Source of the DNA: Candidatus Altimarinota bacterium
GTDB lineage: Bacteria; Patescibacteriota; Gracilibacteria; BD1-5; UBA6164
DNA length: 64,000 bases
Assembly (NCBI GenBank): GCA_030683605.1
Contig: JAUXPL010000017.1
Coordinates: forward strand, 1-64,000
Direction of reading: 5' to 3'
Positions 22,125 to 31,879 of the stretch are shown here, piece by piece. The position numbers and the translations under genes are program-made. Every line of letters starts with the position of its first letter. Within the stretch, counting starts at the first letter, position 1. The notes below the pieces were generated by a model. The model ran no database searches, was not told the DNA's origin, and worked only from the letters and a program-made list of their open reading frames with translations.

Positions 22125-23195
22125 ATGATTATACAATACTTAACTATTTTTATAATATCAATATTTACTTCGCTTGTAATAATACTAGGATTTAAAAAAT
22201 TGTTTTATAAACTTAATATTTTAGATAATCCAAAAAAATATTGAAAAAAAAGAGAGCCAATTCCTTATTCAATGTGAATAGTATTTTTTATAGCATTCTT
22301 TATACTAACTAGTATATTTGTTGATTTCAACTACAAACTATGACTTATATGGATATTTTGACTATTTATCACTTGAATCAGTTTTATAGATGATATGTTA
22401 AATGTAAGTGCTAAAATAAGACTACTTTTTCAAATAATAATTTGAGCAGTAATATGAATAACATCAATCAAAATATGATATATTAGTAATATATTTTGAT
22501 GAATATCGAACCTAGAAACTTACTATTTTGTAGCATTTGATTATACTATTTATTATGTACCAATATTTTTTACTATTATGTGGTATGTATTTATATTTAA
22601 TGCACTTAACTGGACTGATTGAATCCAGTGAAATACATCATGACTATCAATTATTTCATTTCTAATATTATTCTTTTTATGATTAATATTATTCTATCAA
22701 GATGATTATGAATGATGAATAAGAAATGCAGAATTTATAATGTGAATAAGTGTTGTACTTGTATGAATAATTATACCATTTTGGTGGTTTGATGTGAAAG
22801 AAAAGATATTAATGTGAGACTCTGGTACTATGTTTTTGTGATTTATGCTAGCAACACTTGCTATAATAGCATGATGAAAAGTTGCTACTGTATTAGTAGT
22901 ATTTGGAATATATTCAGTTGATGCTGTATATGTAATAATCAGAAGATTAATAAATAAAAAGAATCCTTTAAATTGAGATTTTACACACTTGCATCATAGG
23001 TTGCAGGAAATATGATTAACAAGGGAGCAAGTATTGTGATTAGTTTACTCATTATCATTTTTATTCTGACTTACAGCTTTGTTTTTGGATAAAACAGGTA
23101 AAATCATAGTTTTTTGAGTGATTATTGTAGTAGTAATATTTATAAATAAAATAGCTGAAAAATTATTAAAAGGAAAAAAATGAAAAAAATATTAA
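22125..23195 (+). CDS. WecA/TagO-type polyprenyl-phosphate sugar-1-phosphate transferase
   Basis: A 356-residue MraY/WecA superfamily enzyme with about ten membrane segments. Hallmarks: ISFIDDMLNV (Mg-binding DD), FIFNALNWTDGIQG, ILMGDSGTMFLGFM and DFTHLHHRLQE (cytoplasmic HxHH loop), which favours the GlcNAc-1-P (WecA/TagO) branch over MraY. It would start a cell-surface glycan on a lipid carrier at the membrane. Its end overlaps the next gene by 16 nt. Confidence 0.9.
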
Positions 23196-23938
23196 AAGCC
23201 ACAGCTAAAGCTGGACCAATCAAGTTGGCATTTACATATATCGAATTGATAGTTGTTATTACTATTATTACTCTTTTGTCATCGACTTGAGTATTTTATT
23301 TCAATGACTTCGTAAAGAATCAGGAATTGACATTAAAAGTAAACACAATAGAGGATAACTTAAAAGATCTAGATAAAAAAATAAAAAATAATGAAATATT
23401 TGATTATGAAATACAATTAAATACTTCAACATGAAGTAAATGATATGTCACTTATGTAAATAATTTTGATATACCTTATAATCAAAAAATAGATTTTAAT
23501 TCAGTAAATTGAAGTGGTACATTATCGACAAATTGAAACTCTAGTCTAACATGAAGTCTAAAATTATACAAAAAACATAAATTATATACAAGTGCAGTTA
23601 GACAATGAAACACAAATCAGGATTTTAGTCTATTAGATGAACCATTTTATAAAATAGTCTGAACATTAACATGAGAAGTATTAAATGATATATATATTAA
23701 TTATTTTGATGAAGATAATATATTTCTAGAAAAAAATAACTTATTAATACTTATTGCTATAAATTCAGAATCAGATAAAACATGAACTTGAATAAACAGT
23801 ATAGTAATTAAAAATATTTGATGAACTAAAACTATATTATGAGACTGAAATAATTATAATGAGTTATATTTATTTTTTGAAAATAATTGAAAAGAAAAAT
23901 TTATAAGAATTAAAACCTCACCTCAATCCTCTCCTTAG
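23180..23938 (+). CDS. Type IV pilin-like protein
   Basis: A 252-residue protein with a prepilin-type N-terminus: a basic leader, then GPIKLAFTYIELIVVITIITLLSS, where E sits at position +5 of the cleaved form and the hydrophobic helix follows. The rest is a hydrophilic, Asn/Ser/Thr-rich globular part with no cysteines. The last codons run into a palindromic repeat, and the TAG stop lies inside it (23936-23938), so the original C-terminus may have been replaced. It may work in adhesion or DNA uptake with ComEC and ComF. Confidence 0.82.
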
Positions 23939-24017
23939 AGGAGAGGACGCATAAGGAATAATTATTAAATAATCCTTTTATCCCCTCTCCTCTAAGGAGA
24001 GGGTTAGGGTGAGGTTG
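23916..24017. repeat. Long palindromic repeat element
   Basis: AACCTCACCTCAATCCTCT... on the left is the inverse of ...AGAGGGTTAGGGTGAGGTT on the right, each arm carrying its own CTCTCCT/AGGAGAG hairpin, with an AT-rich centre (GGAATAATTATTAAATAATCC). The whole element is about 100 bp. It overlaps the end of the pilin-like gene and lies 51 nt before fmt. Confidence 0.85.
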
Positions 24018-24068
24018 CATTATGTAAAATAGGAATAGAATGAGTATTTAATAAATAAAGAAATAATA

Positions 24069-25007
24069 ATGAAAATAGCATTTTTTTGAACATGAGAATT
24101 CTCAAAAAATATTCTAGATTGAATATTAAAAAATTGAAATATAGATGTACAATTGGTAGTATCACAACCTGATAAACCAGTGTGAAGAAATAAAGTAATA
24201 GAAGAAACTCCTATTAAACAACTAGCAAAACTACATAATATAAAAGTATTACAACCAGAGAGATTTAAAAATAATACTGAATTTTTCAGTGAACTTGAAA
24301 GTCTAGATTTAGATTTCATTGTAGTAGTTGCTTATGGTAAAATAGTTCCATCTCAAGTTTTGGACAATCCTAAATATGGATGTATTAATATTCATGGTTC
24401 CATATTACCAAAATATAGATGAGCAAGTCCAATTCAAGAAGCGGTAAAAAATTGAGATAAAGAGACATGATTGACAATAATGTATATGTCTAAATGAATG
24501 GATAAGTGAGATATAATAGCCATTAAAAAGATAGATATAGACAAGTTGGACACAACTCAAGACATATTTAATAAATTTGAAATGATATGACCAGGATTAC
24601 TTATTAATACTCTTAATTGAGTTATGGATTGAAGTATTAAATGAGTAAAACAAGATGATTCAAAAGCGACATATTGTAGTAAAATATCTAAAGAAGAAGG
24701 TGAAATAAATTTCATTAATGACTCATGAATAAATATTTTTAACAAGTATAGAGCATATCACACTTGGCCATGAATTTACACATACTATAATAACAAAAAA
24801 CTAGATATTGAAGATTGTGAACTAATAAAATTTGATTGAATTGAAAATGCTTGAAAAGTGCTTAAAATAGACAAAAAAACTATATGAATAGTTTGCAAAG
24901 ATAAAAAAATACTCATTTTAAAGCAAATAAAACTTGAATGAAAGAAAAGTATGGATATACTCTCATTTGCAAATTGAAATAAAGACTTTTTAGAATATAA
25001 TTTTTAA
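24069..25007 (+). CDS. fmt: Methionyl-tRNA formyltransferase
   Basis: A 312-residue enzyme that formylates initiator Met-tRNA. The start is MKIAFFGTGEFSKNIL, followed by VVSQPDKPVGRN. The catalytic core is CINIHGSILPKYRGASPIQEA (Asn-His-Ser of the folate site), then TGLTIMYMSKGMDKGDI with the catalytic Asp. The C-terminal OB-like domain includes YRAYHTWPGIYTYYNNKKLDI. The gene starts without a Shine-Dalgarno and uses many TGA glycines (for example in FFGTGEF). Confidence 0.95.
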
Positions 25008-25010
25008 CAT

Positions 25011-25190
25011 ATGAGATATAGATTATGAGATAAAATGTGAGTAATAATAAAATGAGCTGAAGTTATTTCTAATAATTGAAATCATCATAGATTACTTCAT
25101 AAAAAACCAATGTGATTCTATAAATCAGTTCATGAATTTTGTTCATTAGTAACAAATAAAACTAGTCAAATTTTAAAAAATAATAAATAA
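25011..25190 (+). CDS. Small unknown protein
   Basis: A 59-residue basic protein (MRYRLGDKMGVIIKGAEVIS then NHHRLLHKKPMGFYKSVHEF). TGA glycines fit the frame. It lies between fmt and a permease with 3-nt gaps on both sides, so it is likely part of the same transcript. No family recognised. Confidence 0.6.
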
Positions 25191-25193
25191 AAA

Positions 25194-25955
25194 ATGATTA
25201 ATATAGCATTAAACACATTTAAAGAAATAGTTAGAAACAAATTTTTATACTTGATTCTATTTTTTGCTTTTGTATTCATAGTTTTTTCTATGGCATTAGG
25301 TAAACTGACTATTTGAGATGATACTAAAATAATAGTTGATTTTTGATTAGCTATGATTGAAATATTTTGATTAGTATGAGTACTTTTTGTTTGATCACAA
25401 CTATTATTCAAAGAAATAGAATGAAAAACTATATTTTTGATACTTAGTAAACCTATTCAAAGATATGAATTTATTTTAGGTAAATTCTTCTGATTTTCTG
25501 CTACTATATTTTTGATAATATTTTTACAGTCTATACTTTTTTTAATTGTATTATTAATAAAAGATATAGAAATAACTAAATTAATTGCATTTTCATTACT
25601 ATTCACATTTTTTAAATTAGAAATATTACTTTGACTAGTATTTTTCTTCTCTACTTTTATGTCGAATATTCTTACTATTCTTGTATCTCTGATGATATAT
25701 TTTTTAAGTCATAGTTTTAGTATATTACAAGATATTGCATATAAAACTTGAAATGTAGTTGCTGTATATTTCACAAAATGATTACAATTATTATTCCCTC
25801 CATTTGAAGCATTGAATATAAAAGATATTATATGAAGTTTTGAAAATTTTCATTTAAATTTCTTTTTATTTAACTCTGCATACTCAATTGTATATTTAAC
25901 TATTATATTATTCTTTACTATTCAAATATTTAATAGAAAGAAATTTGAGAATTAA
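25194..25955 (+). CDS. ABC-2 type transport system permease-like membrane protein
   Basis: A 253-residue protein with six hydrophobic segments, starting INIALNTFKEIVRNKFLYLIL. KEIEGKTIFLILSKPIQRYEFILGKFFG is the typical cytoplasmic loop of ABC-2 permeases of the NosY/gliding-motility kind. No ATPase partner is adjacent in the window. Its substrate cannot be read from sequence. Confidence 0.82.
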
Positions 25956-26050
25956 CCCCACCACACTAGCCAATCTTATCTCTAAAACCCCTCTCAATTC
26001 TCCCCTTCCAGCTAAAGACTGGACACGTATCAGGGGAGATGAGGCTACAA
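25953..26050. repeat. Palindromic repeat between permease and prmC
   Basis: A GC-rich patch: AACCCCACCACACTAGCC, then ACCCCTCTCAATTCTCCCC...GGGGAGATGAGGCTACAAAT. The CTCCCC/GGGGAG arms enclose CTTCCAGCTAAAGACTGGACACG, a second small hairpin (CCAG..CTGG). It ends in the GCTACAAAT tag shared by other copies. It starts at the permease stop codon and ends just before the prmC start. Confidence 0.75.
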
Positions 26051-26053
26051 ATA

Positions 26054-26965
26054 ATGAAAAAAAATGAAATATATAAAATCTGAAAAGATTTATGAATAAA
26101 TGATAATAAAATAGAAAAAATAATATTAAAAATAACTGACCTTAGTAAAAGTCAGTTATTTTTATGTGATGATATTGATGATAAATTTATAGAAAACATT
26201 AAAAATAGTTTTTTTAGATTAAATAATTGAGAACCAATAGAATACATTATTAATAATGCTGAGTTTTTTTGACTAGATTTTTATGTAGATAATAGAGTAC
26301 TTATTCCTAGAAATGATACTGAAGTTATGGTCGAAAAAGCTATTGAAGAGATAGATTGATTAACCCATCCCCCTTCGGGGACTTCCCTTGAAAAGGGAAG
26401 AAATTATCAAGATATTACATTAATAGATGTGTGAACTTGAAGTAGTTGTATAGCTATTTCTATATTGAAAAATATTAATAAAATCGAAAATGCATTTCTA
26501 GTAGATATTTCAAAAGATGCTTTAGAAATAAGTAAAATAAATATAAAATTACATAAACTAGAAAATCAAATAAATCAAATAAAATGAGATTTATTAAAAC
26601 CCCTCCTACCCTCCCCTTATCAAGGGAGGAATAGCTACAAAATAGGAAAGAACTTAATCATAACAGCTAATTTACCATATATAAAAAATGGTGATTTTGA
26701 AAATATGGATAATGAAACTATTAATTTTGAACCAGATATAGCGCTTTATGGATGAGAAAATACATGATTTGAATTATATGAAAAATTGATTTTACAATGT
26801 ATAGAATTGAAAAAACAAAATTATTTAGAAAATATGATTTTATTTATAGAAATATGATTTGACCAAAAAGAAGTATGTGAAAAATTTCTAAATACTTTGT
26901 GAATAAGTTATGAAATATTCAATGATAATTCATGAATAGAAAGATGTGTAAAAATAAGTATATAG
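26054..26965 (+). CDS. prmC: PrmC/HemK release-factor glutamine methyltransferase with in-frame repeat insertions
   Basis: A 303-residue SAM-dependent enzyme that methylates the GGQ glutamine of release factors. Family motifs: LFYV-like N-domain (FFGLDFYVDNRVLIPRNDTE), LIDVGTGSSCIAISIL (SAM site), LVDISKDALEISKIN and ITANLPYI in place of the usual NPPY (here NLPY). Two palindromic repeats are translated in frame: LTHPPSGTSLEKGRN before the SAM motif and KPLLPSPYQGRNSYK before NLPY. Both fall in variable loops. A working PrmC matters in this organism, where only UAA and UAG terminate. Confidence 0.9.
26355..26405. repeat. Palindromic repeat inside prmC (first)
   Basis: AACCCATCCCCCTTCGGGGACTTCCCTTGAAAAGGGAAGAA contains two hairpins (CCCC TT CGGGG, and CTTCCCTT/AAGGGAAG). 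It is GC-rich within an AT-rich gene, keeps the frame open, and adds about 15 residues between the PRNDTE and DVGTG motifs. Confidence 0.8.
26592..26645. repeat. Palindromic repeat inside prmC (second)
   Basis: AACCCCTCCTACCCTCCCCTTATCAAGGGAGGAATAGCTACAAAATAGG: CCTCCC-type arm paired with GGGAGG, then the GCTACAAAAT tag. It is read in frame and adds about 15 residues just before the NLPY motif. Confidence 0.8.
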
Positions 26966-26967
26966 CA

Positions 26968-27678
26968 ATGAATGAAAATATAATAAACAATACTTTTGAT
27001 ATAAGTATTACTCCAGGTTATGGAGTGGATATAGAAACGTGAGAAAGTAAAATCATAGATATAAAACAATGTAACTGACTAACAAGAGAAAAAGTATTAG
27101 AAATAGTAGACAATCCATATTCTAATGCTGTGAAAAAAGTGACTTCAAATATGGCAGAAGATATAGCATGTAGATTATTATGATGCAAAAAAATAAACAA
27201 AACAAATAATAAATGATTTGATGCTATACTAAGCACTTGAGAGCAATTAGAAATAAAAGTAGGTAGAATATGAAATGCAGCAGTAATAAGGAAAAATCAA
27301 TTAGAAACACTTGAAAATAATTGATATTATGCACTAATATTTTATAGGACTATAAATAATGTACCTCCTACTCATATATTAGAAAAAGCAATTTTAGAAA
27401 ATATGCTTATAACTCCAGAAGTATATTTAAAGAGAAATATACTGATAGAATCTGTTTTTGTCTTACCTAGGTCATACATAGTTTACTACTATAATAGCCA
27501 CTATGTAAAAGAAAGACTTATAAAATCTGATTTGAGAAAAATAAAACCCATTTGTCAGACTAATGCTCTTCACTTATACAATGAAGTAGAAATTTGAAAT
27601 CATAAGAAGTCATTTAAACAAGTAAAAAAGTGAAAAAACAATATAAATGTTTATTCTATATGAATAGAGATAAGTTAA
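26968..27678 (+). CDS. Unknown protein, possible PD-(D/E)XK-type nuclease
   Basis: A 236-residue protein. The central stretch KGFDAILSTGEQLEIKVGRIGNAAVIRKNQL has the D...ExK spacing of the PD-(D/E)XK nuclease fold (about residues 88-118), followed by a Lys/Gln helix start. The N-terminal region (REKVLEIVDNPYSNAVKKVT) and the cysteine-containing ACRLLGCKKIN resemble VRR-NUC or restriction-like proteins in layout, but I cannot name a family. It starts 2 nt after prmC. Confidence 0.65.
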
Positions 27679-27744
27679 ATTTTGTTTTATATAAAAAATA
27701 TGCTATTATAATATTGTATTAAAAATAATTAATATTTTAAAAAT

Positions 27745-28413
27745 ATGTGATTAGAAGATTATTCTCCAGAAATAGAATCATCTCAATGACTATGACAATC
27801 AGCAGAAGCCTCAAAAGAATCTAGTGAAAAGTACAAAGAAAGTACAAAAAAAGCTTGAGCTAAAGTTGCAAAAGTCGGAAAAGATGAAAAAAAAGCTAAA
27901 AAATATGATTTTTTATTAGCTTGATTTTTGGTGAAGATAATTGTAGATAAAAAATATGATTCAATATTAGATAATTTGTTTGCTTCTATTCATCTATGAT
28001 ATGCTTCAAATTTTGTATTATGAATATTATCTCTAATTAACATAGAAATTAGCCACGAAATAAGATCAACATCTAATAAAAAAGATATAATTTTTGATTA
28101 TGAAAAATCATCTGAAGCAAATGAATTTGATGATAGTAATATTAATTCTAAAATAAAAGATAGGATTAATTATTGGATTGAAGATATTATAGACAGTGTA
28201 ACTATTGAATATTCTAGTTTGCAAACAGAAAAAATAAAAGAACTAATTAAAACTGATGAAACTGTACTTCAAGCATATACTTCGAAAATATTTACATTTT
28301 TCTTAAATGAAATAAATATAAGTATAAAAGCTGAACAATCTGATAATATATCACAATTTATCATCTCTGAAATATCTAAATATATAGATAAATTAGAAGT
28401 TGAAGAGATCTAA
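27745..28413 (+). CDS. Unknown acidic/helical protein
   Basis: A 222-residue protein. ATG is followed at once by a TGA glycine. The first 50 residues are Ser/Lys/Glu-rich and likely disordered (SAEASKESSEKYKESTKKAG), then a mildly hydrophobic stretch (DFLLAGFLVKIIVDKKYDSIL, HLGYASNFVLGILSLINIEI) that could touch the membrane, then a helical acidic C-terminus. No family recognised. A terminator follows. Confidence 0.65.
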
Positions 28414-28437
28414 GACTATTAATATAGTCTTTTTTTT
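28410..28437 (+). terminator. Rho-independent terminator
   Basis: AAGACTAT / ATAGTCTT stem and eight Ts right after the stop of the 222-residue protein gene. Confidence 0.8.
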
Positions 28438-28528
28438 GCAAAATATTAATCTAAAATATTTTTATTAAATAATAATTTAATGATTAAATCATAGCTTTTC
28501 ATATAGCGAATTTAGCTATAAAAAACAT

Positions 28529-28556
28529 TTGACTTATATGAACATTTGAGTAAAAT
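28529..28556 (+). promoter_or_regulatory. Candidate fusA promoter
   Basis: TTGACT and TAAAAT separated by 16 nt, 116 nt upstream of the EF-G start. The leader after it is unusually GC-rich for this window (CCCGGCAC) and holds no open frame. No other strong site is visible between the terminator and fusA. Confidence 0.45.
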
Positions 28557-28671
28557 CCCGGCACAAAATAGAGTTAAATCCGTCAAAATTATTACTTTTT
28601 ATAAAGAAATAAATATAGATGGATTATCTTTGTATTTTTAAAATATTTTTAAATTTTAATAATTATTACAA

Positions 28672-30816
28672 ATGAGTAAAGTTACTCCTTTAGATAAGAT
28701 AAGAAATATAGGTATTATTGCCCATATTGATGCAGGTAAAACTACGTGTACAGAAAGAATTTTATTCTATACTGGTAGAATTCATAAAATTGGTGAAACT
28801 CATGATGGACAAGGTACAATGGATTGGATGGAACAAGAAAAAGAGAGAGGTATTACTATTACTTCTGCTGCTACTACTTGTTTTTGGAAAGATCATCAAA
28901 TAAATATTATTGATACTCCTTGACATGTTGATTTTACTATCGAAGTAGAAAGATCACTTAGAGTTCTTGATGGTTGAGTTGCTGTATTTGATGCATCACA
29001 ATGAGTTGAGCCACAGTCTGAAACAGTTTGGAAACAAGCAGATAAATATTCAGTACCTAGAATCGCTTTTGTAAACAAAATGGATAAAATGGGTGGTGAT
29101 TTCGAAATGTCTATTGATACAATCAAAAAGAGATTAGCTTGAGATAAAGTTGTAGCTATTCAATACCCTATTGGTGCTGCTGAAACATTTATTGGTATAG
29201 TTGATCTTATTGAAATGAAAGCTTACCATTTTGAAGGTAATTCAGGTGAAGTTATAAAAGAAATTGCTATTCCTGACGATATATTAGCTAGATGTAAAGA
29301 ATTAAGAGAAGATATGGTTGAAAAAGTTGCATCTCAAGATGATGAACTTATGGATAAATATTTTGAAAATGGTGATTTAGAAGTTGCTGATATCAAAAAA
29401 GGTTTAAGAAAAGCTGTTAGTAATAATCTATTATATGCTGTAGTTTGTGGTTCTGCATTACAAAATATCGGTGTACAAATGGTTATAGATGCTGCTGTTG
29501 AATATTTACCATCACCCGTGGATGTAAATAATGCAATGATTGATTGTAAAGATTTGGACACTAAAGAAACATTTAAACAAATTCCTGTTTCAAATGATTC
29601 AACTTTAGCTGCTATAGCATTCAAAATTGCTACTGACCCATTCGTAGGTAGATTAACATTTACTAGAGTTTATGCTGGAACTTTAAAATCAGGTACTTAT
29701 ATTTATAATGCTACTTCTGGTGAAAAAGAAAGGGTAGGTAGACTTGTTCAAATGCATGCTAATGAGAGAGTAGAAATACAAGAAATTACTGCTTGAAACA
29801 TAGGTGCAATTATTGGTTTAAAAGCAACTAAAACTGGTGATACTTTATGTGATATCAATGATAAATTCTTAGTTGAATCTATTGAATTTCCTCAACCAGT
29901 TATTTCTATATCAGTTGAACCAAAAACTAAAGCTGATCAAGAAAAAATGGGTATGGCATTATCAAAATTAGCTGAAGAAGATCCTTCATTCAAAGTTCAT
30001 ACTGATGAAGAAACTTCTCAAACTATTATATCTGGTATGGGTGAATTACACTTGGATATCATTGTTGATAGAATGAAAAGAGAATTCAAAGTTGAATGTA
30101 ATGTTGGTGCTCCTCAAGTATCATACAGAGAAACAATAAAAAATATTGCTAAAGATGTAGAACATAAATACTCTAAACAAACATGAGGTAGAGGTCAATA
30201 TGGTCACGTAGTAATCACTTTCGAACCATATAGAGAAATGGATGAAGATGATAAAAAAGCTGAATTAAAAGAAAAACCAACTAATAAATTCGTAAATAAA
30301 ATTATTGGTGGTACAATTCCTAAGGAATATATTCCTGGTGTACAAAAAGGTCTAGATCAAGCATATAGTAGAGGTTTTGTTGCTGGTTATCCAATGGTAG
30401 ATATCAAAGCTACTTTGACATTTGGTTCATTCCATGAAGTAGATTCTTCTGAATTATCATTTAAATTAGCTGCTTCTAAAGCATTCAAAGAAGCATGTAG
30501 AAAAGCTCAAGCTTCTCTATTAGAACCAATCATGAAAGTAGAAGTTAACACTCCTGAAGAATATATGGGTGATGTTATCGGACAACTTAACTCAAAAAGA
30601 GGTAGAATTGAAGAAATGGGTAACAGAGGTATGGCTAAAATCATTACTGCTTATGTTCCATTATCTGAAATGTTTGGTTACATGACTGATTTAAGATCTG
30701 CTTCTCAAGGAAGAGCTACATATGCAATGGAATTCGATCATTATGAAGAAGTTCCAACTAATGTTGCTACTAAAGTTAGAGAAGATAGAGGTTTCGTTCT
30801 ATCTGATGAAGATTAA
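28672..30816 (+). CDS. fusA: Elongation factor G
   Basis: A 714-residue translocation GTPase. G1 is [17 protein letters not shown], switch I is [12 protein letters not shown]3 is IIDTPGHVDF, G4 is [12 protein letters not shown], and domain IV includes [10 protein letters not shown]. The glycine of DTPGH and the first glycine of TGRGQY are TGA, proof of code 25 within an invariant motif. Only about six of its many glycines are TGA; GGT dominates, unlike ordinary genes here, which suggests codon selection in a highly expressed gene. It is monocistronic between its own promoter and terminator. Confidence 0.98.
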
Positions 30817-30822
30817 TACTCA

Positions 30823-30867
30823 TATACAAACACAAGATTATATAATTTTGTGTTTGTATTTTTTTAA
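30823..30867 (+). terminator. fusA terminator
   Basis: ATACAAACACAA / TTGTGTTTGTAT stem with a GATTATATAATT loop and a T7 run, 7 nt after the fusA stop. Confidence 0.85.
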
Positions 30868-30951
30868 TATCAATTATTTGCAATATTTATTATATTTATA
30901 TAATTTATTTATATATTAGTGTTATTTTTATTTACTATTTAATAAAATAAT

Positions 30952-31479
30952 ATGAAAGCAAAAATGAAATCTACTTTCAATACTGCACTAAATAAAATAT
31001 TCAAAGACAAAAATAATCTAGAAACAGTAATAATTCAAAATAATCTAGCACGGAAATTATTATATAAAAACTCAAATGAATATATAAAACAATTTTGAGT
31101 AACAGAAAAAAATGATATATGACATATATCATTAACTAATAAAGTAGATTATGACTATTGATATAAAAATCAATGTGTATGATTTGTAAAAGCTGTTACT
31201 GATTTATGAACTACTTCAACATGGATAAAATGAGAACAAGTTACAGATACAAAATTACCTGCTAGATGAGATGTTATAGCTACTTTTTGAGCAAATTGAA
31301 AATACAATAACAAACATGTAGCAATTGTATTATCTACTAGTAAAACTCATATTTATGTAATAGACCAAAACTGGGAATGAACATGAAATAATAGTGTGTG
31401 AAGAATTATAGTACATGCGCTTAAATTTACATGAAATTGAGTAAATAATGTTAATAATTATTATATAGTGAAAAAATAA
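30952..31479 (+). CDS. CHAP/NlpC-like (BPSL0067-type) protein
   Basis: A 175-residue protein. NQCVGFVKAVTDLGTTSTWIKG gives a catalytic-type Cys (about residue 75). LPARGDVIATFGANGKYNNKHVAIVLS gives the His (about 122), and YVIDQNWEG follows, the order seen in CHAP-like and BPSL0067 family proteins that act as amidases or effectors on peptidoglycan. No signal peptide is evident. It stands alone between two terminators. Confidence 0.72.
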
Positions 31480-31494
31480 TAATATTTACATTTT

Positions 31495-31532
31495 AAAAAA
31501 ACTATTTCTAATTCTGAAATAGTTTTTTTTAT
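31495..31532 (+). terminator. Rho-independent terminator
   Basis: AAAAAACTATTTC / GAAATAGTTTTTTTT stem around TAATTCT, 15 nt after the CHAP-like gene. The following 345 nt up to rny are AT-rich; I see only a TTACTTGTAAAA..TTTTACAAG inverted repeat at about 31563-31587 and a 24-codon frame at 31754 that I do not call. Confidence 0.8.
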
Positions 31533-31879
31533 TGCTTTATTTAAAAAATAAGTACTATATTATTACTTGTAAAATATTTTTACAAGTATACTTAAATAAA
31601 ATTTAAAAGTATAAACCGAAATAAAAATTGAGTCTTTAAAAATCAATCAAATAATATTAATTATTTTAAAAGAATAAAAAATAAATAAAAAACAAGTTTT
31701 ATATTCACTAAAATATCACTATAAAATATAATAGATAAATGTAATTAAATATATGGATAATATGCATTGACAAAGAATGTATAGATATTTCATATATTAT
31801 AAATTACATGATTTTTGAAGAAACTAATTTTATAATAAAAGTTCTTAAATGAACATATTATAACTTAACATCTTAAAAA

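Noticed and set aside
29334-29624. Minus-strand frames inside fusA
   Set aside because: Antisense to EF-G; a by-product of its GGT/GCT-rich codons.
31563-31587. Terminator-like hairpin TTACTTGTAAAA..TTTTACAAG
   Set aside because: No T run follows and the gene before it already has a strong terminator at 31495-31532; left as an unassigned inverted repeat.
31754-31828. 24-codon frame MDNMHGQRMYRYF before rny
   Set aside because: Too short, no Shine-Dalgarno and no clear promoter; could be chance in an AT-rich spacer.
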